Shown: positions 42,803 to 51,890, counted from the stretch's first letter. The stretch: 64,000 nucleotides of DNA from an uncultured Candidatus Melainabacteria bacterium (GCA_949927415.1 CATLFB010000002.1:310001-374000), one strand, 5' to 3'. The notes: a model not told the origin generated them from the letters alone. Translations and numbers: made by a program.

Positions 42803-42830
42803 TTGAAATTTTTGGAAAGTGAGTTATAAT
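42803..42830 (+). promoter_or_regulatory. Promoter opposing tiny ORF 2 (antisense RNA promoter)
   Basis: TTGAAA (42803-42808), 16 bases, TATAAT (42825-42830), with the same -35, -10 and spacing as at 33236. It faces the tiny ORF at 42880-42945. Confidence 0.7.
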
Positions 42831-42836
42831 ATAAGA

Positions 42837-42945
42837 AAGGGCGGGACAAGTTCCAGCTTGCCCCATTAAAAGCCCGCGATTATTTGTTTGTAAGAACTAG
42901 CAGTATTAACAGAATTATTGCTAGTTCTTCTGTGTTTACAAACAT
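42837..42945 (+). ncRNA. Candidate antisense RNA of locus 2
   Basis: Predicted to start near 42837. It begins with a folded GC-rich part (GGGCGGGACAAG, CTTGCCCC, GCCCGC) and can then form a long hairpin (GTTTGTAAGAACTAGCA paired with TGCTAGTTCTT and TTTACAAAC), which is the inverted-repeat ORF itself. The 3' end is unclear because no T-run follows at once. Confidence 0.4.
42880..42945 (-). CDS. Tiny hydrophobic peptide 2 (candidate type I toxin)
   Basis: A 21-residue ORF reading MFVNTEELAIILLILLVLTN then Lys. It has a polar acidic start, a single hydrophobic helix (LAIILLILLVL) and a short polar end. AAAGGGGG lies seven bases before the ATG. The coding sequence is nearly an inverted repeat, so the mRNA itself can fold. 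It lies between nusB and lipA, with a convergent promoter downstream, like locus 1. The two peptides share layout but not much sequence. Confidence 0.5.
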   Translation of the reverse strand: MFVNTEELAIILLILLVLTNK

Positions 42946-42960
42946 CTTATCACCCCCTTT

Positions 42961-43193
42961 CCTAAAAGTCTTGCAAATTTCAAGTTCGTGCTCTCAGGAT
43001 TGAAAAGTGAAAAGGGCTTGCCCTTAATGATATAATAACAACAAATCCCATAAATTCATCATATATTTACGGGATTTATTATTAATATTTGTTTTGGCTT
43101 GTTATATTTTTCTTTGGGGCTTGAAACTATAAAGAATATCTGTTACAATAGTAATAGCAGTTAAAAATATTGCTTAAAGTTCATTTTATGATG
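42961..43193. other. Intergenic region upstream of tiny ORF 2
   Basis: Contains a hairpin at about 43043-43082 (AAATCCCATAAAT / ATTTACGGGATTT followed by ATTATT on the plus strand), a TATAAT at 43031-43036 and the word TGAAAAGTGAAAAGGGC, which recalls the ends of the small repeat family. The promoter of the tiny ORF presumably lies here but I cannot place it firmly. No other gene seen. Confidence 0.4.
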
Positions 43194-43216
43194 GAAAGGG
43201 GCGAAGAGCCCCTTTC
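43194..43216 (-). terminator. Hairpin after lipA
   Basis: GAAAGGGGC-TCTTC-GCCCCTTTC on the minus strand, just past the lipA stop. It is strong but has no T-run, so it may be a 3' stabiliser rather than a classic terminator. Confidence 0.5.
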
Positions 43217-43234
43217 TTCTTTGTTAAAAATCTT

Positions 43235-44077
43235 TTACACCAATTCTGCCGCGCGATAAGAACTTCTGACCAAAGGTCCGATTTGGCGGTGCGAAAATCC
43301 GATATCTTCAGCAAGTTTGTCGAGTTCTTGAAATTCTTCAGGCGTGTAGTATTTTGCAACCTCAAGGTGCGCCTTCGACGGCTGAATATACTGACCGATT
43401 GTGACGATATCAACGCCCGCCGCTTTCAAATCTTTTAAGGTCGCCGATATCTCTTCAATCGTCTCTCCAAGCCCGACCATCAAACCTGATTTTGTGAGAA
43501 TTTTGCTGTTGTTCTTCACGTATTCCAAAACCTTTAGCGAACGTTCGTAATTCCCTTGCGGGCGTGCAGTTTTGAAAAGTTCCCTGACCGTTTCGATGTT
43601 GTGGTTGAAAACTTCCGGATTCGCTTCAATAATTTTGTCTAATGAACTCTTCTCGCCCTTAAAATCAGGTGTCAGAATTTCGATTTTAACTTCTGGTGCG
43701 ATTTTTCTTATTTCGTAAATGCATTGAGCAAAATGTCCCGCGCCTCCATCCATCAAATCGTCGCGCGTCACTGATGTGATAACTGAATATTTTAACCCCA
43801 AATCTTTCACTGCTTTTGCAATATGTAACGGTTCTTTAACATCAAGAGGTTCAGGTTTTGCGCAAGTTATATTGCAGTAGCGGCAGTTGCGCGTGCAGGC
43901 TTCTCCCATGATGAGAAAAGTGGCTGTATTACTGCTGTAGCACTCATTTTTGTTCGGGCACCTCGCGTTTTCACAAACAGTATTCAGGCAATTTGTCTTC
44001 AAAATTCTTCTTACATTTCTCGTTTTTTCCGTGTCGATAATCGGCCTTTTTAAATATTCCGGCAGTCTTTTTTGCAT
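43235..44077 (-). CDS. lipA: Lipoyl synthase
   Basis: 280 residues. Radical-SAM enzyme that inserts two sulfurs into octanoyl groups on E2 and H proteins. Both cluster motifs are visible: CENARCPNKNEC near 36-47 (auxiliary cluster) and CTRNCRYCNITC near 61 (CxxxCxxC radical SAM cluster). Later TSVTRDDLMDGGAGHFA near 101 and the end RSSYRAAELV, whose RSSY is the conserved Arg-Ser-Ser-Tyr involved in the auxiliary cluster. Works with the dihydrolipoyl dehydrogenase encoded nearby. Confidence 0.96.
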   Translation of the reverse strand: MQKRLPEYLKRPIIDTEKTRNVRRILKTNCLNTVCENARCPNKNECYSSNTATFLIMGEACTRNCRYCNITCAKPEPLDVKEPLHIAKAVKDLGLKYSVITSVTRDDLMDGGAGHFAQCIYEIRKIAPEVKIEILTPDFKGEKSSLDKIIEANPEVFNHNIETVRELFKTARPQGNYERSLKVLEYVKNNSKILTKSGLMVGLGETIEEISATLKDLKAAGVDIVTIGQYIQPSKAHLEVAKYYTPEEFQELDKLAEDIGFSHRQIGPLVRSSYRAAELV

Positions 44078-44135
44078 TTCCCACTTCCCTTTTTTTAATT
44101 TGTATTATATAATAAAAATTACAAGGAGATACATT

Positions 44136-44576
44136 ATGAAAAATTTATTTTTAATACTTTGTTTGCTTGCATTTACAGGAACGGCAGCCCTTGCGGAAGT
44201 GGATTACAACAGAAATTACAGTCCTCTTTCAGTGGGCGAGACCGATAAATATTTTAAAGATTTGAATTCATGGGATTCGCGCAACCTATATGTTCCGGGC
44301 CAACCCTATAACCAGCCATACGATTACAGCTATCAGGGCGGTTATGACCCGTCGCAGTTCGGTTATCGCGAAACCTCCTACACAACAAACTCTGCCCAAA
44401 ATCCCAATCAGGGGCAGAACGTCAATGCAAAAACAGACGAAACTGCGCAGGCCGCTAAAAAAGGCAGAGGCACGGGCTACAGATGGGGCAAAAACCCTTA
44501 CGAAATTTATTACAACTTCGGCGCAACCGGATTTAAAAGCAAAGGCTACAGCAATAGCAGTGCAGGACAATATTAA
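44136..44576 (+). CDS. Small secreted Tyr/Gln-rich protein of unknown function
   Basis: 146 residues with a signal peptide (KNLFLILCLLAFTGTAALA). The mature part is low in complexity: repeated Tyr, Pro and Gln (VPGQPYNQPYDYSYQGGYDP) and a tail KNPYEIYYNFGATGFK. No domain recognised; a surface or envelope protein is plausible. CAAGGAG lies seven bases before the ATG, and a terminator follows. Confidence 0.7.
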   Translation: MKNLFLILCLLAFTGTAALAEVDYNRNYSPLSVGETDKYFKDLNSWDSRNLYVPGQPYNQPYDYSYQGGYDPSQFGYRETSYTTNSAQNPNQGQNVNAKTDETAQAAKKGRGTGYRWGKNPYEIYYNFGATGFKSKGYSNSSAGQY

Positions 44577-44603
44577 GTTGTAATCAGAATACTTTGTATG
44601 AAT

Positions 44604-44636
44604 AAAAACGCGGTTTATTTTTAGCCGCGTTTTTAT
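44604..44636. terminator. Bidirectional terminator
   Basis: AAAAACGCGG-TTTATTTTTAG-CCGCGTTTTTATTTT between the convergent secreted-protein and lpd genes. Confidence 0.85.
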
Positions 44637-44675
44637 TTTTCTGTGTTTTTAAAGTCGTAGACAATGCCGGATTTG

Positions 44676-45989
44676 TTACTTAAGATTGCAGAGGCACTCA
44701 AAAATCCCCTCTGAATATGTCGGGTGCGCAAAGCAAACCTCCTTAAGCTTTTCGACCGGAATATTGTTCTGCATTGCAATAATTATTTGCTGAATAAGTG
44801 CAGACGCTTCTTTTGAGATAATGTGCGCGCCGATAATCAATCCGTTGCGCGAAAGAATTTTTATAAACCCGTCCGTGCAGTTGTCGCAGTGAGATTTGCC
44901 AAGCGCTGATACAAGATATACTGATTTTTGAAAACTTCCGGCCTCCAAATCCTGCTCTCTTTTTCCGACCCAGGAAATTTCCGGACAACCGTAGATTACT
45001 GACGGAATAAGGCTTTCGCAAAATTGAATGTCTCCGCTTTCAAAAAGCGCCTGCTTAATCGCAAAATGCGCAAGCTGAATTTTTCCCGAAACATCCCCGA
45101 TATATTTTACGCCGTCGATTTTTTTGTGCTCAAGCGGTTTTCGACCGGCCGCAAACAATACAATATCAGTTTGCAGAGTTTCGCCGCTCGATAGCTTGAC
45201 GCGCAAAATGGGCGATTCGCTTTTCTCGTCAGCCAAAGGTTTTCCGGACTCTGAATTATTATCCGCCGGCGCCGGAGTTTTCGCAATTTCGATGTTCTGA
45301 ATCATTGTTGAGGTGTGGAATTTTATTTTCTTTGTTTTAAATATTCGCTCCAGCCGTTTTGATACCTCAAAATCCGCTGATGGCAAGAGCCTTTCTGCTG
45401 CCTCAACGACCGTTACATCAACTGTGAATGAGGATAAAATCCGCGCCCACTCCGTTCCAATCGCGCCGGAGCCTGCGATAACAATGCTTTTTGGAAGTGT
45501 TTTTAAATTCAAAATATCATCCGAACTTAATATGAATTTCCCGTCATGTCTGAACTCCGCCGGAATTGCGGGTTCTGAGCCGATTGCGCAGATTATTTTT
45601 TCGCATTCGTAGATTTCACCCGCGGCTTTGATTGTTTTAGAATCAACAATCTGTGCGAATTCTTTCACGATAATAGCGCCGGAATTTTTCAGCGCAAGTT
45701 CAAGGTTTTTGCGAATTTTAGAAACAACTTCATCTTTTCGCGCCATAACCTTCTCAAAATCAATTTTGACATCAGACGCCTCAATTCCAAGGCTTGCGGA
45801 ATTTTTCATTTCCTCAAAAATTTCAGCCGAATGCAGAATAGTTTTTGTCGGAATGCAGCCGCGGTTGAGACATACGCCGCCGATTAAGTCTTTTTCAAAA
45901 AGCACAACTGTTTTTCCGGATTTTCTTGCCTGAAAAGCTGCTGTGTATCCTGCCGGGCCGCCGCCGATGATGCCTAAATCGAATTTCAT
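44676..45989 (-). CDS. Dihydrolipoyl dehydrogenase-like flavoprotein
   Basis: 437 residues. Seen: FAD-binding LGIIGGGPAGYTAAFQAR at the start, the redox-active disulfide GGVCLNRGCIPTK near 37, NAD loop IAGSGAIGTEWARIL near 172, and the C-terminal CFAHPTYSEGIFE (normally HAHPTLSE) with the catalytic His. The protein is slightly short for Lpd (about 460). A segment with charge-rich residues near 240-262 (TPAPADNNSESGKPLADEKSE) looks like a linker insertion. It would reoxidise dihydrolipoyl groups on E2 or glycine-cleavage proteins and match LipA encoded nearby. Confidence 0.87.
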   Translation of the reverse strand: MKFDLGIIGGGPAGYTAAFQARKSGKTVVLFEKDLIGGVCLNRGCIPTKTILHSAEIFEEMKNSASLGIEASDVKIDFEKVMARKDEVVSKIRKNLELALKNSGAIIVKEFAQIVDSKTIKAAGEIYECEKIICAIGSEPAIPAEFRHDGKFILSSDDILNLKTLPKSIVIAGSGAIGTEWARILSSFTVDVTVVEAAERLLPSADFEVSKRLERIFKTKKIKFHTSTMIQNIEIAKTPAPADNNSESGKPLADEKSESPILRVKLSSGETLQTDIVLFAAGRKPLEHKKIDGVKYIGDVSGKIQLAHFAIKQALFESGDIQFCESLIPSVIYGCPEISWVGKREQDLEAGSFQKSVYLVSALGKSHCDNCTDGFIKILSRNGLIIGAHIISKEASALIQQIIIAMQNNIPVEKLKEVCFAHPTYSEGIFECLCNLK

Positions 45990-46023
45990 TGTTTTGCCTT
46001 TCTGTTGTAGTAAAACGGAGTTT

Positions 46024-47148
46024 TTATCTTGTGTAAACGCGCGGCAGGCGGACTTTCAGCCTGCATGTCAACTCGTAATTGATTGTGCCCAAAAGCTTTG
46101 CCCACTCATCTATCGAATTGTTTTCATCAAGCAGCGTGATTACATCTCCCGCTTTTGCCTCAATTCCTGTGATGTCAAACATCATTTGATCCATAGTTAT
46201 ATTGCCGATTTGCGGAACTTTTTTGCTGTTTAGGGTGCCTTTGATTTTGTTTGATAGTCCGCGCGGAATTCCGTCGGCATAGCCAAGCGGCACGGTTGCG
46301 ATTTTTCGTGTTCCGTTTGCGGTGAAAGTGTGGCCGTAGCTTACGCCTTCTTTGTCTTTTGCCTCATGGATATGTACAATTCGGCCTTTTAGCGACAGAA
46401 TTTGTTTGAGTTTCGGGATGTGTTTCTCTCCATCCTCCGGAAGGTCAGGATATAGCCCGTAGAGCGCGATTCCGGCTCTTCGCATATTGGAATTCGGAAT
46501 CGAATAGCACATTTGACCGGCGGTGTTTAGGATGTGGAGCAAAAGCCCGTCTGTGTTTATATTTTGTATAACCTGATTCCATTTGTCGATTTGGGTTTGA
46601 GTTTTTTCGCGTATTTCCGCGTTTGCAAGGTGCGTGAAAACACCTTTGAAATCTATAAATTCACTATTTCTGACTTTTTGTATGAATTCAACGGCATTTT
46701 CGACAGAAACCCCGATTCGATTCATTCCGGTGTCGATTTTGACATGAACTTTCGGTCTGATTCCGGTTCGCTCAAACGCCTGGCGGCAGGCTGTGATGTG
46801 TTCTTTTGAAAAAATTGATATTGCCAAATCTAATTTAACAGCACTTTCAACCGCCCAGACCGGAACTGCACCCAGAACAAGGATGTCGGCTGTGATTTTG
46901 GCGTTTCTCAAATCCGCGCCCTCATCTATGGAGGCAACTCCGAGCATATCGGCTCCGCTTGCAAGGAGCGTCGGCGCAAGCATAACAGCGCCATGTCCGT
47001 AGGCGTCTGCTTTTACGACCGCAAGAAGTTTGTCTTCGGGGGGTGTGTTTTTGCGGATTTCTTTAATATTTTGTGCGAGATAATCCAGGTTAATTTCAAC
47101 CCAGCTGTCTCTGTGGATGTTTATGTTTGATTGTTTTACGTTTTTCAT
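46024..47148 (-). CDS. alr: Alanine racemase
   Basis: 374 residues. PLP enzyme making D-alanine for the cell wall. Seen: WVEINLDYLAQN at the start, LLAVVKADAYGHGAVML near 42 with the PLP Lys, VHVKIDTGMNRIG near 135, SNMRRAGIALYGLYP near 224, KEGVSYGHTFTANG near 270 holding the catalytic Tyr, and NITMDQMMFDITG near 315. Full length, all key residues visible. It lies 34 bases downstream of repeat-flanked DNA; AATTTAATTG upstream gives no obvious ribosome site. Confidence 0.95.
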   Translation of the reverse strand: MKNVKQSNINIHRDSWVEINLDYLAQNIKEIRKNTPPEDKLLAVVKADAYGHGAVMLAPTLLASGADMLGVASIDEGADLRNAKITADILVLGAVPVWAVESAVKLDLAISIFSKEHITACRQAFERTGIRPKVHVKIDTGMNRIGVSVENAVEFIQKVRNSEFIDFKGVFTHLANAEIREKTQTQIDKWNQVIQNINTDGLLLHILNTAGQMCYSIPNSNMRRAGIALYGLYPDLPEDGEKHIPKLKQILSLKGRIVHIHEAKDKEGVSYGHTFTANGTRKIATVPLGYADGIPRGLSNKIKGTLNSKKVPQIGNITMDQMMFDITGIEAKAGDVITLLDENNSIDEWAKLLGTINYELTCRLKVRLPRVYTR

Positions 47149-47264
47149 AGAATTTATTATAGAACGAAATTTTTGAAGTGCAATTTTATTAAAATAATTG
47201 ATAATTGAAGACGCTCATGCAAAATTTCGGCTCGCTTTATTTTGCTGTGTGAATAATTTCACGC

Positions 47265-47277
47265 GGGGGGGGGGGGG
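47265..47277 (+). repeat. Poly-G tract (13 G) at the edge of repeat C
   Basis: Thirteen G between AATTTCACGC and CGTCAGAAGACGG. In other repeat copies the corresponding spot reads AATTTCACATTAACCGTCAG, so the G run replaces a short segment at a module joint. It is outside any supported gene. Confidence 0.9.
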
Positions 47278-47826
47278 CGTCAGAAGACGGTGACTGTTCT
47301 ATGGATTATTCAGTTGTCCCGCACCTTGTGCTCGCTTCAAATCGCTCTCGCGATTTTGCCGCTATCTTACTCGTCGGCGCTAAAAGGGTTCCAGTCGCTC
47401 ACGCTCCTTTCACGTATGCGAAAATCCACCTACGTGCGTAATAAAACCGTCACAATTTCACATTAACCGTCAGAAGACGTTGCCCTTTCCAAGCGCCCTT
47501 GTCCTAATCTGCATTTCCAACGGCCTAATTCTTGCAAAAGCGGTTCCGTTATGACATTTCCAATACGTCTACGTACGTAGTACCTCACCCGAATTTCTAA
47601 CTTTCGCACCGCTTTAAGCGGGCTCAAGTTGAAATTCCACCTTCTCCTCTATCAGGAGAGGGGATTACGTAGATTGCCGTCGGATTTTGCAGACATAGTC
47701 AGAAAACGTCGACCGCTCCAAGCGCCTCTTTCCTAATTCCGGACATCCTTGTCTAATTCCTTCACAAGCGGCCTTTACCTCATTCCGTTCCAGTATATCT
47801 ACGTACGTAGTACCGTGCGTAGCACA
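47278..47826 (+). repeat. Long intergenic repeat, copy C
   Basis: Carries the CGTCAGAAGACG module more than once (near 47278 and 47468), ACCTCACCCGAATTTCTAAC, AAGCGGGCTCAAGTTGAAAT and a hairpin TCTCCTCTATCAGGAGAGG near 47643-47664. The segment 47575-47740 closely matches copy D in the opposite orientation. The C-D pair flanks three genes. Confidence 0.78.
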
Positions 47827-47855
47827 GAAGGGGACGATGGTGGAATCGTCCCCTC
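47827..47855 (-). terminator. Hairpin after the tagged gene, at the end of repeat C
   Basis: AGGGGACGAT-TCCACC-ATCGTCCCCT, strong stem, T-run weak on the minus strand. It may stop transcripts from the 47892 gene. Confidence 0.55.
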
Positions 47856-47891
47856 TTGTGGTTTTTGACTTTAGTAAATTTTGCTATTTAT

Positions 47892-48599
47892 TTATGCTTC
47901 GGTCTTGTGTGTAAAAACATTGTGTAAAAACGCGGCCGCAAAACCGGCTACCGCACCAGTTATTACCAGCGGTGCCGCATAACGTTTGCTTTTTAAAGTG
48001 TTGTGGCAGCCTTTTATGCATTCTCTTGATGCGGTTGCTGCGTTCTGGTCAACTTCTTTTATTATTGTGCGGAATTCTTTGCCTGCAACAGATTCTTCTC
48101 CGCCTAATTTTCTTACAATCATATTAAGGTTTTCGCGCGCAAATGCATTCTGCAATTTTGAAACACGCTTAAGTTCTTTTGCCTCTGTTGTATCTTTGCC
48201 AAGCTTTTCAACAAGATTGCTCAAGCCGATGCCAGCTTCGCTTTCTTTGATTGCATTAAGAACTTTCTTGCCGATTTCAGTTGTTTCGCCGCCGAGTCTT
48301 TCTGCCAAATCTGTCAGCGCCGGGTGTTTGAAAGGTGTTTTGTTGTCAATCATTTTGACAAATTCATCCTGAGCCGCAGTTCTTGATTTTAATACTTTGA
48401 AGGAATTGGCTTTCTGAAGATTTGCCGCTTTGCGGTTGACATTGACAATCGCTCTATACGGAATGTCTTTTTTCTCCCTCGCACGCAAAGGAATTGCGCC
48501 TTTTGCACCATATCCGATAATGCCGCCTACTACTGTCGAACTCAAAATGTTCGAAAAATTGTTGTTGTTTCCGTAATTCTGTACTGCATTTACACCCAT
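47892..48599 (-). CDS. Tagged helical protein with C-terminal membrane segment
   Basis: 235 residues starting MGVNAVQNYGNNNNFSN, a variant of the shared N-terminal motif, then a weak hydrophobic stretch (ILSSTVVGGIIGYGAKG). The middle is helical and charged with repeats of the form GGETTEIGKKVLN, KLGKDTTEAKELKR and KLGGEESVAGKEFR, near 95, 130 and 160. This is an internal three-fold repeat. The C-terminus (APLVITGAVAGFAAAFLHNVF) is a membrane helix. Function unknown. Confidence 0.65.
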   Translation of the reverse strand: MGVNAVQNYGNNNNFSNILSSTVVGGIIGYGAKGAIPLRAREKKDIPYRAIVNVNRKAANLQKANSFKVLKSRTAAQDEFVKMIDNKTPFKHPALTDLAERLGGETTEIGKKVLNAIKESEAGIGLSNLVEKLGKDTTEAKELKRVSKLQNAFARENLNMIVRKLGGEESVAGKEFRTIIKEVDQNAATASRECIKGCHNTLKSKRYAAPLVITGAVAGFAAAFLHNVFTHKTEA

Positions 48600-48779
48600 A
48601 GTTAATAAACCCTTACTTAACTAATACCACGTAAATTTATACTCCACTCACCAGAGATTTTCATCCCGGTTCACAAAATATATATTGCAGATTTACACTT
48701 AAATATTTTAAGCAAGTGTACACTAAAAACACTTGACCAAAACTGAGTAATTAAATCCACAGAGGATAATAGCACATAA

Positions 48780-49817
48780 TTATTTTTTTGTCAATACTTT
48801 TATAAAATTTAGTAACAACATGATAAAAACAATTACCAGAATATAGACAGCGTAATGCTTGATTGTGTTCGGCCCCATAATCAAAGACGCGATAGCGCCG
48901 GCAATAATAGCAACGGAAGTCAAAATCAAAACAGTTTTCTTCTGCGAAAAACCTGCATGAAGAAGTTTGTGATGAATATGTTCAGCATCCGCCACAAAAG
49001 GCGATTTGCCTTTGCAAATTCTTCTGATACTGCTGAATGCGATATCCATAATCGGAACGGCAAGAACAACAAACGGCAGAAGAATTGTCAAAGTCGCCGC
49101 TTTCATAACGCCTGTAATAGAAATCGCGGCAAGTAAAAATCCCGAAAATAACGCGCCGCTGTCGCCCATGAAAATTTTTGCCGGGTTAAAGTTATAAGTC
49201 AAAAATGCAAGCATGGAACCTGCAAGGATGAACCCGATTAATGCAACAATCGGATTTGAAGGGGTCATGGCGATTGCGATAATCGCAAGAGTTATAGAAT
49301 TTACCGTAATCACAGATCCCGCAAGTCCGTCAACGCCGTCGATAAAATTAACGGCGTTGGAAATCCCGACAATCCACAGCAAAGTTATCGGATATGACCA
49401 AAAGCCTAAATCAATTCCGCCAAAAAACGGGATTGAATGAATTTTAACACCCAAAAGATAGACAACCGTCGCAATTGAAATTTGTATAAAGAGTTTAAAT
49501 TTCGCATCAAGATTGTAAACATCATCCACAAGCCCGAGAAGAAACATCAAAGAACTTCCCAGAAGAATTCCTGACAAAAGGCTTCCGTACGGATAATAAC
49601 TCAGAAAAACCAGCGCCAGAAAAGTAAGCATTGTGCTTGCCCAAATCGCAACCCCGCCAAGCCTTGAAACCGGTATTGTGTGAATTTTTCTTTCGTTTGG
49701 TAAATCCACCAGCCCCTCTTTTTTAGAGAAAGAAATTACCAGAGGTACAAGAAATACCCCGAAAATATACGCAATAATTGCTCCGATTATATGTGCATGG
49801 CTTAGTTTTATTAGCAT
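48780..49817 (-). CDS. WecA/MraY-family undecaprenyl-phosphate sugar-1-phosphate transferase
   Basis: 345 residues with about ten membrane helices. It moves a sugar-1-phosphate from a UDP-sugar to undecaprenyl phosphate and starts glycan or O-antigen synthesis. Signatures: GLVDDVYNLDAKFK near 97 (catalytic Asp pair), NAVNFIDGVDGLAGS near 152, FMGDSGALFSGF near 217 and AEHIHHKLLHAG near 270, the sugar-recognition loop of the WecA type rather than MraY. The start at 49817 has AAAGGAC upstream; a longer ORF start is ignored. Confidence 0.87.
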   Translation of the reverse strand: MLIKLSHAHIIGAIIAYIFGVFLVPLVISFSKKEGLVDLPNERKIHTIPVSRLGGVAIWASTMLTFLALVFLSYYPYGSLLSGILLGSSLMFLLGLVDDVYNLDAKFKLFIQISIATVVYLLGVKIHSIPFFGGIDLGFWSYPITLLWIVGISNAVNFIDGVDGLAGSVITVNSITLAIIAIAMTPSNPIVALIGFILAGSMLAFLTYNFNPAKIFMGDSGALFSGFLLAAISITGVMKAATLTILLPFVVLAVPIMDIAFSSIRRICKGKSPFVADAEHIHHKLLHAGFSQKKTVLILTSVAIIAGAIASLIMGPNTIKHYAVYILVIVFIMLLLNFIKVLTKK

Positions 49818-49889
49818 AAATTGTCCTTTTTTGATGTGAGTTAAAATGCGAGGCAAACCCGATACGCTGATAAAAATATCAATTAAATT

Positions 49890-49943
49890 TTACTGCAACA
49901 GCACCTGAAACGGTCTTTTCACCTCTCACATTTCACTTTTCAC
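49890..49943. repeat. Small inverted-end element, partial copy 3
   Basis: On the minus strand it reads GTGAAAAGTGAAATGTGAG, then GGTGAAAAGACCG and a GTGCTGTTGCAGTAAAA segment matching copy 1 (GTGCTAACGCACTAAAA). It corresponds to one half of the full element and ends three bases from the glyA stop. Confidence 0.6.
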
Positions 49944-49946
49944 TAT

Positions 49947-51182
49947 TTAATACAGCGGATATTTTTTGCACAACTTCAGCGAACGCTCACGCAAGTTGTT
50001 TAATCCGATTTCATTATCTGACGAAAATATTGCAGATGCAATAATTTTTGCAACTTCGACCATATCGTCTTCTTTAAAGCCTCTTGTTGTAACAGCCGGA
50101 GTGCCAAGACGGATTCCGCTTGTAACAAACGGGCTTTGCGGGTCGTTCGGAACAGTGTTTTTGTTTGCGGTAATCCCGACTTTTTCAAGCACATTTGCCG
50201 TATCTTTTCCTGTCTTTCCGACCCTTCTCAAATCAAGAGTCATAAGATGATTTTCAGTCATGCCGCCGACAATATCCATTCCTTCATCCATCAAGCCTTG
50301 CGCAAGCGCTTTTGCATTCTTAATAATCTGCGCGGCATACTCTTTAAACTCAGGTTTTGAAGCCTCAAGAAGAGCAACGGCTTTTGCCGCAATTATGTGC
50401 TCCAAAGGCCCCCCTTGCATTCCGGGGAAAATCGCCTTGTCAATTCCTGCCGCATGTTCGGCGCGGCACATAGTAATTCCGCCGCGAGGCCCGCGAAGTG
50501 ATTTGTGGGTTGTGGTTGTGACAAAATCGGCGTAAGGCGCAGGAGATGGGTGAAGCCCTGCAACAACAAGTCCTGCAATGTGCGCAATATCAGCAAGCAA
50601 ATATGCGCCTACTTCATCAGCAATTTCTCTGAATTTTTTAAAGTCGATAATTTTTGAATAATTAGACGCGCCGCAAATGATAAGTTTCGGCTTATGTTCA
50701 AGCGCCATTTCGCGGACATTTTCGTAATCAATATTACCTTCAGCATCAATTCCGTAGCTTTTCACGTTAAAATACATACCGGAAAAATTGACCGGAGAAC
50801 CGTGAGAGAGGTGGCCGCCGTTGGATAAATCCATCCCCAAAACATTGTCGCCGGGTTTCAGGGCATACATAAAAACAGCCATATTAGCCTGCGCGCCGCT
50901 GTGAGGCTGAACGTTTGCATGATCCATTCCGAAGAGTTCACAAGCGCGTTTTTGCGCCAATTCTTCAATAACATCTATGTGTTCGCATCCGTTGTAGAAT
51001 CTTTTGTGAGGCTTGCCTTCGGCATATTTGTTTGTCAGAACACTTCCTGAAGCTTCCATCACGGCAAGCGATGTGCAGTTTTCACTTGCGATAAGTTCGA
51101 TTGTATTTTGTTGTCTTTCGAGTTCTTTTTCGATTTGTTCCGCAACCGCCGGATCTGTTTGTTTCAAATGTTCTATGTTCAT
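49947..51182 (-). CDS. glyA: Serine hydroxymethyltransferase
   Basis: 411 residues. PLP enzyme interconverting serine and glycine and charging tetrahydrofolate with one-carbon units. Seen: [21 protein letters not shown] near 32, [19 protein letters not shown] near 53, [16 protein letters not shown] near 95, [17 protein letters not shown] near 218 with the PLP Lys, and [14 protein letters not shown] near 255. Length is standard. A well-formed promoter lies just upstream. Confidence 0.97.
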   Translation of the reverse strand: MNIEHLKQTDPAVAEQIEKELERQQNTIELIASENCTSLAVMEASGSVLTNKYAEGKPHKRFYNGCEHIDVIEELAQKRACELFGMDHANVQPHSGAQANMAVFMYALKPGDNVLGMDLSNGGHLSHGSPVNFSGMYFNVKSYGIDAEGNIDYENVREMALEHKPKLIICGASNYSKIIDFKKFREIADEVGAYLLADIAHIAGLVVAGLHPSPAPYADFVTTTTHKSLRGPRGGITMCRAEHAAGIDKAIFPGMQGGPLEHIIAAKAVALLEASKPEFKEYAAQIIKNAKALAQGLMDEGMDIVGGMTENHLMTLDLRRVGKTGKDTANVLEKVGITANKNTVPNDPQSPFVTSGIRLGTPAVTTRGFKEDDMVEVAKIIASAIFSSDNEIGLNNLRERSLKLCKKYPLY

Positions 51183-51208
51183 AATTCACCTCACTATTCT
51201 TTTTTACA

Positions 51209-51237
51209 ATTATAGTTGAAAATTTATGTTGTGACAA
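51209..51237 (-). promoter_or_regulatory. Promoter of glyA
   Basis: On the minus strand TTGTCA (51237-51232) and TATAAT (51214-51209) with 17-base spacing, 26 bases before the ATG. Confidence 0.7.
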
Positions 51238-51259
51238 TTTGTTTATATTTGTTTAGGAT

Positions 51260-51890
51260 TTTGCGTAGAGTGGAGTGAAGTGAGACACGCGATTAGCGGG
51301 GCGAACGAACGGAACTCGAGGTAGCGCCGAAAAAGTGAACGACCATTTTGCGAATAGCAAAATAGAGTGAACGACTTGAAGGCGTAAAGCAATAATCCTA
51401 GGTGCTACGCACGTAGACACATCGGAACTGGATTAAGTGAAAACCGCTTTTGCAAGAATTAGGCACAAAAGTCAGGAATTAGGGAAGAGGCGCTTGGAGT
51501 GGTCGACGTTTTCTGACTATGTCTGCAAAATCCGACGGCAATCTACGTAATCCCCTCTCCTGGTAGAGGAGAGGGGGGAATTTCAACTTGAGCCCGCTTA
51601 AAGCGGCGCGAAAGTTAGAAATTCGGGTGAGGTACTATGTACGTAGATGGATTTTCGCATACGTGAAGTGAACGTGAGTGAGCGAAACCCGTAAGAGCAA
51701 CAATTCAATGGAGCGGCTTAAAGCCGTAAGGCTTTAAATAGCGGAATGCTTGAATTGTGCGTACCCGAATAATCAAGACATACTGGAACTGTCATAACGG
51801 AGCCGCTAGTAAAAGAATTAGGCTCAGAAGTCAGGAATTAGGACGGAGACGCTGGGAACGGCCGCCGTCTTCTGCGACACCCCGCAAATT
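51260..51890 (-). repeat. Long intergenic repeat, copy D (inverted)
   Basis: The reverse complement carries ACCTCACCCGAATTTCTAAC, GCTTTAAGCGGGCTCAAGTT, CTCTCCTCTACCAGGAGAGG and GGCAATCTACGTAATCCCCT-type words matching copy C (47575-47740). The copy also holds ATGTACGTAGATGG and GTGCTACGCACGTAGAC end motifs. It fills the glyA-52017 gap; I see no gene in it. Confidence 0.78.
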
